Position numbers and translations under genes: made by a program. Shown one piece after another: positions 6,126 to 8,412 of a stretch of DNA of 8,412 nucleotides. Position 1 is the first letter of the stretch, and each line of letters starts with the position of its first letter. Source of the stretch: Thermoplasmata archaeon (GTDB lineage Archaea > Thermoplasmatota > E2 > DHVEG-1); NCBI GenBank assembly GCA_003649715.1, contig QMSS01000061.1:1-8412 (forward strand), read 5' to 3'. The notes under the pieces are model-generated. The model was not told the origin of the DNA, searched no databases, and saw only the letters and a list, made by a program, of their open reading frames with translations.

Positions 6126-6914
6126 CTACTGTTCTGGTGTTGTCCGTTTACTTGTTAGTCCACATGATAAATACCCAAATATTCCAAAGATTAATCTTAG
6201 TATGCCAAAAATGGTAAATTGTGTTTTTATTATCTCTTGGATTGAATAACTTTTCCACAATTTACCATGCTTTAAGACTAATTGTTTTCTTCCATATCCA
6301 TTTCGAAAAGCCTGTTTTATAAAATCCACTATATTTTCTCTTGAATATCTATACACAATTGCTTTTTTCTCAAAATATATTTTATATCCAGCATCTACTG
6401 CTCTTAAATTTAGATCTATATCTTCTGCTGTAACAAAATGAGGATCAAATCCACCTAACTCCTGTAATATTTCTTTTTTATATGTTGTGTTTGTTCCTGG
6501 AATAGAAACATCTGTTCCTTTATAATACAGCTTTATCCGGTCGAGTTCAAATTCTTTTTTTCCTTTTAGTATGCATTTCCCAGCTACTATCTTATGATTT
6601 TTATTTAATGCTATCCTTATGTTTTTTATCCAATCTTTATCTGCCCTGTCGTCTGCACCTATAAAACTTATCGCTTTTCCTACTGCCTTTTTGATACCAT
6701 AATTTAGGCTCTCTCCTATATTTCCATCTTTAACATATAGTTTTATGTTTGGATATGTCTGTGTGTATTTTCTAACTATTTCTTGGGTACCATCTTTGCT
6801 GTTTGCATCTACTACTATTATCTCTATTGGCTGCTCCTGTATAACAAGTGTATCTAAAAGTTTGCTAATGTTTTCCTTTTCATTTTTGGTGGGTATGATT
6901 ATACTGATGAGCAT
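6126..6914 (-). CDS. Family 2 glycosyltransferase, probably membrane-associated
   Basis: A 262-residue GT-A fold transferase, expected to move a sugar from a nucleotide donor to a growing lipid-linked glycan at the cytoplasmic membrane face. It begins with SIIIPTKNE (residues 4-12), followed by the nucleotide-binding VVDANSKDGT (34-43), the GADD metal-binding motif (86-89) and the TAEDIDLNLR segment (162-171), whose ED is the usual catalytic-base position in the family. FIKQAFRNGYGRK (198-210) follows, then one hydrophobic segment at about 234-253 that may anchor the protein. The start at 6914 places the family's first beta strand at the N-terminus and suits a TATA box about 26-30 bases upstream; an in-frame ATG at 6956 lies upstream of that box and would add 14 residues. 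First gene of the operon, so it may use the diacetamido sugar made by the other three, but the donor cannot be read from sequence. Confidence 0.9.
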   Translation of the reverse strand: MLISIIIPTKNEKENISKLLDTLVIQEQPIEIIVVDANSKDGTQEIVRKYTQTYPNIKLYVKDGNIGESLNYGIKKAVGKAISFIGADDRADKDWIKNIRIALNKNHKIVAGKCILKGKKEFELDRIKLYYKGTDVSIPGTNTTYKKEILQELGGFDPHFVTAEDIDLNLRAVDAGYKIYFEKKAIVYRYSRENIVDFIKQAFRNGYGRKQLVLKHGKLWKSYSIQEIIKTQFTIFGILRLIFGIFGYLSCGLTSKRTTPEQ

Positions 6915-6937
6915 TACAAGAATAGGATAGTTAACGT

Positions 6938-6949
6938 GTATAAAAATTT
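6938..6949 (-). promoter_or_regulatory. Archaeal TATA box driving the minus-strand glycan operon
   Basis: On the minus strand AAATTTTTATAC is centred about 29 bases before the glycosyltransferase ATG at 6914, with GCATG and purines upstream as a weak BRE. The predicted transcription start falls at or within a few bases of the ATG, and no Shine-Dalgarno motif precedes that ATG, so this first gene is probably leaderless. The three genes behind it have purine-rich motifs ahead of their starts or are translationally coupled, the common archaeal pattern of leaderless first gene and SD-using internal genes. Confidence 0.55.
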
Positions 6950-6956
6950 CATGCAA

Positions 6957-6988
6957 GTTTTTGACTAAAAACGTGAAACGTGTTTAGT
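6957..6988. promoter_or_regulatory. Overlapping dyads in the divergent intergenic region, candidate operator
   Basis: Positions 6964-6988 form a 25-bp imperfect palindrome: ACTAAAAACG, a 5-base centre, then CGTGTTTAGT, with nine of ten arm positions pairing. Inside it AAACGTG is repeated perfectly in tandem (6969-6975, 6976-6982). A second dyad overlaps its left side, GTTTTT (6957-6962) against AAAAAC (6967-6972) with a 4-base spacer. The site lies just upstream of the minus-strand TATA box and about 75 bp before the plus-strand one, where one regulator could control both transcription units. Function is inferred from position and symmetry only. Confidence 0.4.
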
Positions 6989-7060
6989 AAATTCTTCCAG
7001 AAGAGTAATTATTCTTTGTTTTGCTACGGCGGCTATGGCTGTTATATTATCTTTGATAAA

Positions 7061-7071
7061 TTTTTTATAAA
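7061..7071 (+). promoter_or_regulatory. Candidate TATA box for the right-hand acetyltransferase/aminotransferase unit
   Basis: TTTTTTATAAA is centred about 28 bases before the ATG at 7094. If used, the transcript would begin almost at the ATG and the good ribosome-binding site at 7083-7088 would be lost. A weaker box, GTTATATTATC at 7041-7051, would start the transcript near 7072 and keep the ribosome-binding site. Which box is used cannot be decided from the sequence. Confidence 0.45.
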
Positions 7072-7082
7072 CATTGTATTAT

Positions 7083-7088
7083 AAGGAG
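7083..7088 (+). promoter_or_regulatory. Shine-Dalgarno site fixing the acetyltransferase start
   Basis: AAGGAG lies five bases before the ATG at 7094, an ideal match and spacing. It is the clearest ribosome-binding site in the window and contrasts with the apparently leaderless starts at 180, 1273 and 6914. It implies a transcript with a 5' leader, hence use of a promoter box further upstream than 7061. Confidence 0.6.
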
Positions 7089-7093
7089 CTTCC

Positions 7094-7567
7094 ATGACAA
7101 ATATAATAAAGGATTGTAGAATAGGGAAGAATACAATAGTAAGAGAACCTGTCAATCTTTATAAGTGTGAGATAGGTGAGAACTGTAGGATAGGTGGTTT
7201 TGTATATATTGAAGAAGGTGTGAAGATAGGAAAAAATTGCAAAATAAGACCGTTCACATTTATACCTACAGGTGTAACCATAGAAGATGGTGTCTTCATT
7301 GGTCCAGGAGTGATTTTTACGAATGATAAATATCCTAGAGCTATAAATCTGGATGGTACCTTAAAAAGAGATGAGAATTGGCAGCTAGTTAAAACTTTGA
7401 TTAAAAAAGGAGCATCTATTGGTGCAGGGGCAACCATAATGTGCGGGATCACAATAGGAGAATATGCCGTTGTTGGTGCTGGAGCAATGGTCACAAAGGA
7501 TGTTCCATCCAGGGCCATTGTTATTGGTAATCCTGCAAGGATAATAAAGGGGGAAATAGAATGGTGA
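7094..7567 (+). CDS. Short hexapeptide-repeat acetyltransferase, WlbB/QdtC-like
   Basis: A 157-residue left-handed beta-helix acyltransferase, probably a cytoplasmic acetyl-CoA-dependent enzyme acting on an amino-sugar nucleotide. Hexapeptide repeats run from IGKNTIV (10-16) through IGENCRIGG (27-35), VKIGKNCKI (43-51), VTIEDGVFIG (61-70), ASIGAGATI (107-115) and ITIGEYAVVGAG (119-130). The FTNDKYPRA loop (75-83) and KDVPSRAIVIGNPARII (135-151) are typical of the WlbB/WbpD/QdtC-type N-acetyltransferases that accompany DegT aminotransferases. It is some 57 residues shorter than the other acetyltransferase in the window, lacking that protein's extended N-terminal repeats and C-terminal tail, so the two are paralogues with different substrates, not recent duplicates. 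The start is set by the Shine-Dalgarno site. Its final seven bases overlap the aminotransferase start, so the two are translationally coupled. Confidence 0.88.
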   Translation: MTNIIKDCRIGKNTIVREPVNLYKCEIGENCRIGGFVYIEEGVKIGKNCKIRPFTFIPTGVTIEDGVFIGPGVIFTNDKYPRAINLDGTLKRDENWQLVKTLIKKGASIGAGATIMCGITIGEYAVVGAGAMVTKDVPSRAIVIGNPARIIKGEIEW

Positions 7568-8412
7568 TTCCTACCTCAATGCCCTCTATTGATGAGGAGA
7601 TGGAAAAAGAAGTAATCAGAGCTTTGAGAGAAGAATTTTTTGTTGGCGGAGAAAGCGTTAAAAAATTTGAAGAGGATTTTGCAAGATATGTAGGTGTAAA
7701 ACATGCTGTTGCAGTTAGTTCAGGTACAGATGCATTGGTGATAGCACTTCGTGCCTTGAATATAAAAAATGAAGTCATAACTACACCTATGACTTTTGTT
7801 GCTACAGCAGAGAGTATTGTATTAGCTGGAGCAAAACCAGTATTTGCCGATATAGATGCAAAAACGTGGAATATACATCCAAGAGAAATCAAGAAAGCTA
7901 TAAATGACAAAACTAAGGCTATTATGCCTGTTCACCTATATGGTCTCCCAGTAGACATGAAGGAAATAATGGAAATTGCTGAAGATCAGAACCTGTATGT
8001 CATTGAGGATTGTGCTCAGGCTCATGGAGCAGAACATGATGGCAGAAAGGTTGGTAGCATTGGGCATGTCGGATGTTATTCTTTTTATTCAACCAAGAAT
8101 ATGACAGTAGCCGGAAATGGAGGGATGATAGTTACAAATGATGAAAAAATAGCAGAGATCTCGAAATTATTAAGGGAACATGGTGGTAGTAATTATAGTA
8201 AATATATCGGCTACAATGCAAGGATGAATACAATAAACGCTGCTTTTGGTAGGGTACAACTAAAACAACTCGATAAATGGATCAAAAGAAGAAGAGAGAT
8301 AGCAAAATTATATTCTGATGAGCTGAAGGATATAGAAGAGATCAAATTGCCTATTACAAGTAATGAACATGTGTATCACCTATTTGTGATGGAGGCTAAG
8401 AGAAGAGATGAA
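7561..8412 (+). CDS. DegT/DnrJ/EryC1/StrS-family sugar aminotransferase, 3' end cut by window
   Basis: The frame stays open from the ATG at 7561 to the window edge, giving 284 residues of a protein that would normally have about 360-370. It is a PLP-dependent amino-transfer enzyme for keto-nucleotide-sugars. Signatures are SSGTDALVIAL (53-63), D150 in EDCAQAHGA (149-157) and the Schiff-base Lys179 in SFYSTKNMTVAGNGGM. It resembles the 3412-4524 aminotransferase in overall layout, but the sequence after the lysine differs (NMTVAGNGG versus ILGCFGDGG), so substrate or product stereochemistry may differ. A GGGGG purine run seven bases before the ATG may act as ribosome-binding site; a GTG at 7564 is an alternative start. 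It overlaps the acetyltransferase stop by seven bases. No oxidoreductase is visible with this pair; one may lie beyond the edge, or the keto substrate comes from another enzyme. Confidence 0.9.
   Translation, partial: MVIPTSMPSIDEEMEKEVIRALREEFFVGGESVKKFEEDFARYVGVKHAVAVSSGTDALVIALRALNIKNEVITTPMTFVATAESIVLAGAKPVFADIDAKTWNIHPREIKKAINDKTKAIMPVHLYGLPVDMKEIMEIAEDQNLYVIEDCAQAHGAEHDGRKVGSIGHVGCYSFYSTKNMTVAGNGGMIVTNDEKIAEISKLLREHGGSNYSKYIGYNARMNTINAAFGRVQLKQLDKWIKRRREIAKLYSDELKDIEEIKLPITSNEHVYHLFVMEAKRRDE

Noticed and set aside
6915..6956. Upstream ATG at 6956 for the glycosyltransferase
   Set aside because: It would place the start upstream of the TATA box and add 14 residues before the conserved first strand.
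6991..7009. Weak dyad around CTTCCAGAAG in the divergent region
   Set aside because: The perfect arms are only four bases, and extending them needs mismatches or a bulge, so it is not distinguishable from chance.
7159..7910. Minus-strand open frames (119 and 129 codons) under the right-hand acetyltransferase and aminotransferase
   Set aside because: Both are mirror frames of genes with clear motifs and have proline/serine-rich translations with no ribosome-binding site.

Overview
The window looks like a surface-polysaccharide or glycoprotein-glycan locus from an AT-rich archaeon. The archaeal call rests on TATA-like boxes placed about 25 bp before translation starts, apparently leaderless or near-leaderless genes (1273 on +, 6914 on -), T-tract ends instead of hairpin terminators, and Arg/Ile codon use dominated by AGA and ATA. 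I cannot name the genus. No tRNA, rRNA, CRISPR array, transposase or origin was seen, and no gene-free stretch exceeds 300 bases.

Left block (1-3431, + strand). The first ~135 bases look like the broken tail of an unrecognised gene. An NAD-dependent nucleotide-sugar epimerase follows (180-1121). A promoter then leads into a two-gene unit, UDP-glucose 6-dehydrogenase (1273-2538) and UTP--glucose-1-phosphate uridylyltransferase (about 2544-3431). Together the last two would turn glucose-1-phosphate into UDP-glucuronate, and the epimerase may interconvert a gluco/galacto pair.

Middle block (6914 down to 3412, - strand). This is a tight four-gene operon: family 2 glycosyltransferase, Gfo/Idh/MocA oxidoreductase, hexapeptide-repeat acetyltransferase and DegT-type aminotransferase. 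The last three are joined by 4-base ATGA stop/start overlaps. Dehydrogenase, aminotransferase and N-acetyltransferase is the enzyme set that installs a 3-acetamido group on a UDP-sugar (WlbABC/WbpBDE logic, or GnnA/GnnB plus an acetylase). The operon runs tail to tail into the left block, and the two final genes overlap by 20 bases.

Right block (7094-8412, + strand). Diverging from the operon across a ~180-base regulatory region is a second acetyltransferase/aminotransferase pair, with the aminotransferase cut by the window edge. The locus therefore carries two amino-sugar modules, plus UDP-glucuronate supply and at least one transferase to use the products.

All families are well known. The interest lies in the combination, the overlapping dyads between the divergent promoters, the compositional contrast of the epimerase gene, and the open question of which UDP-sugars are made.
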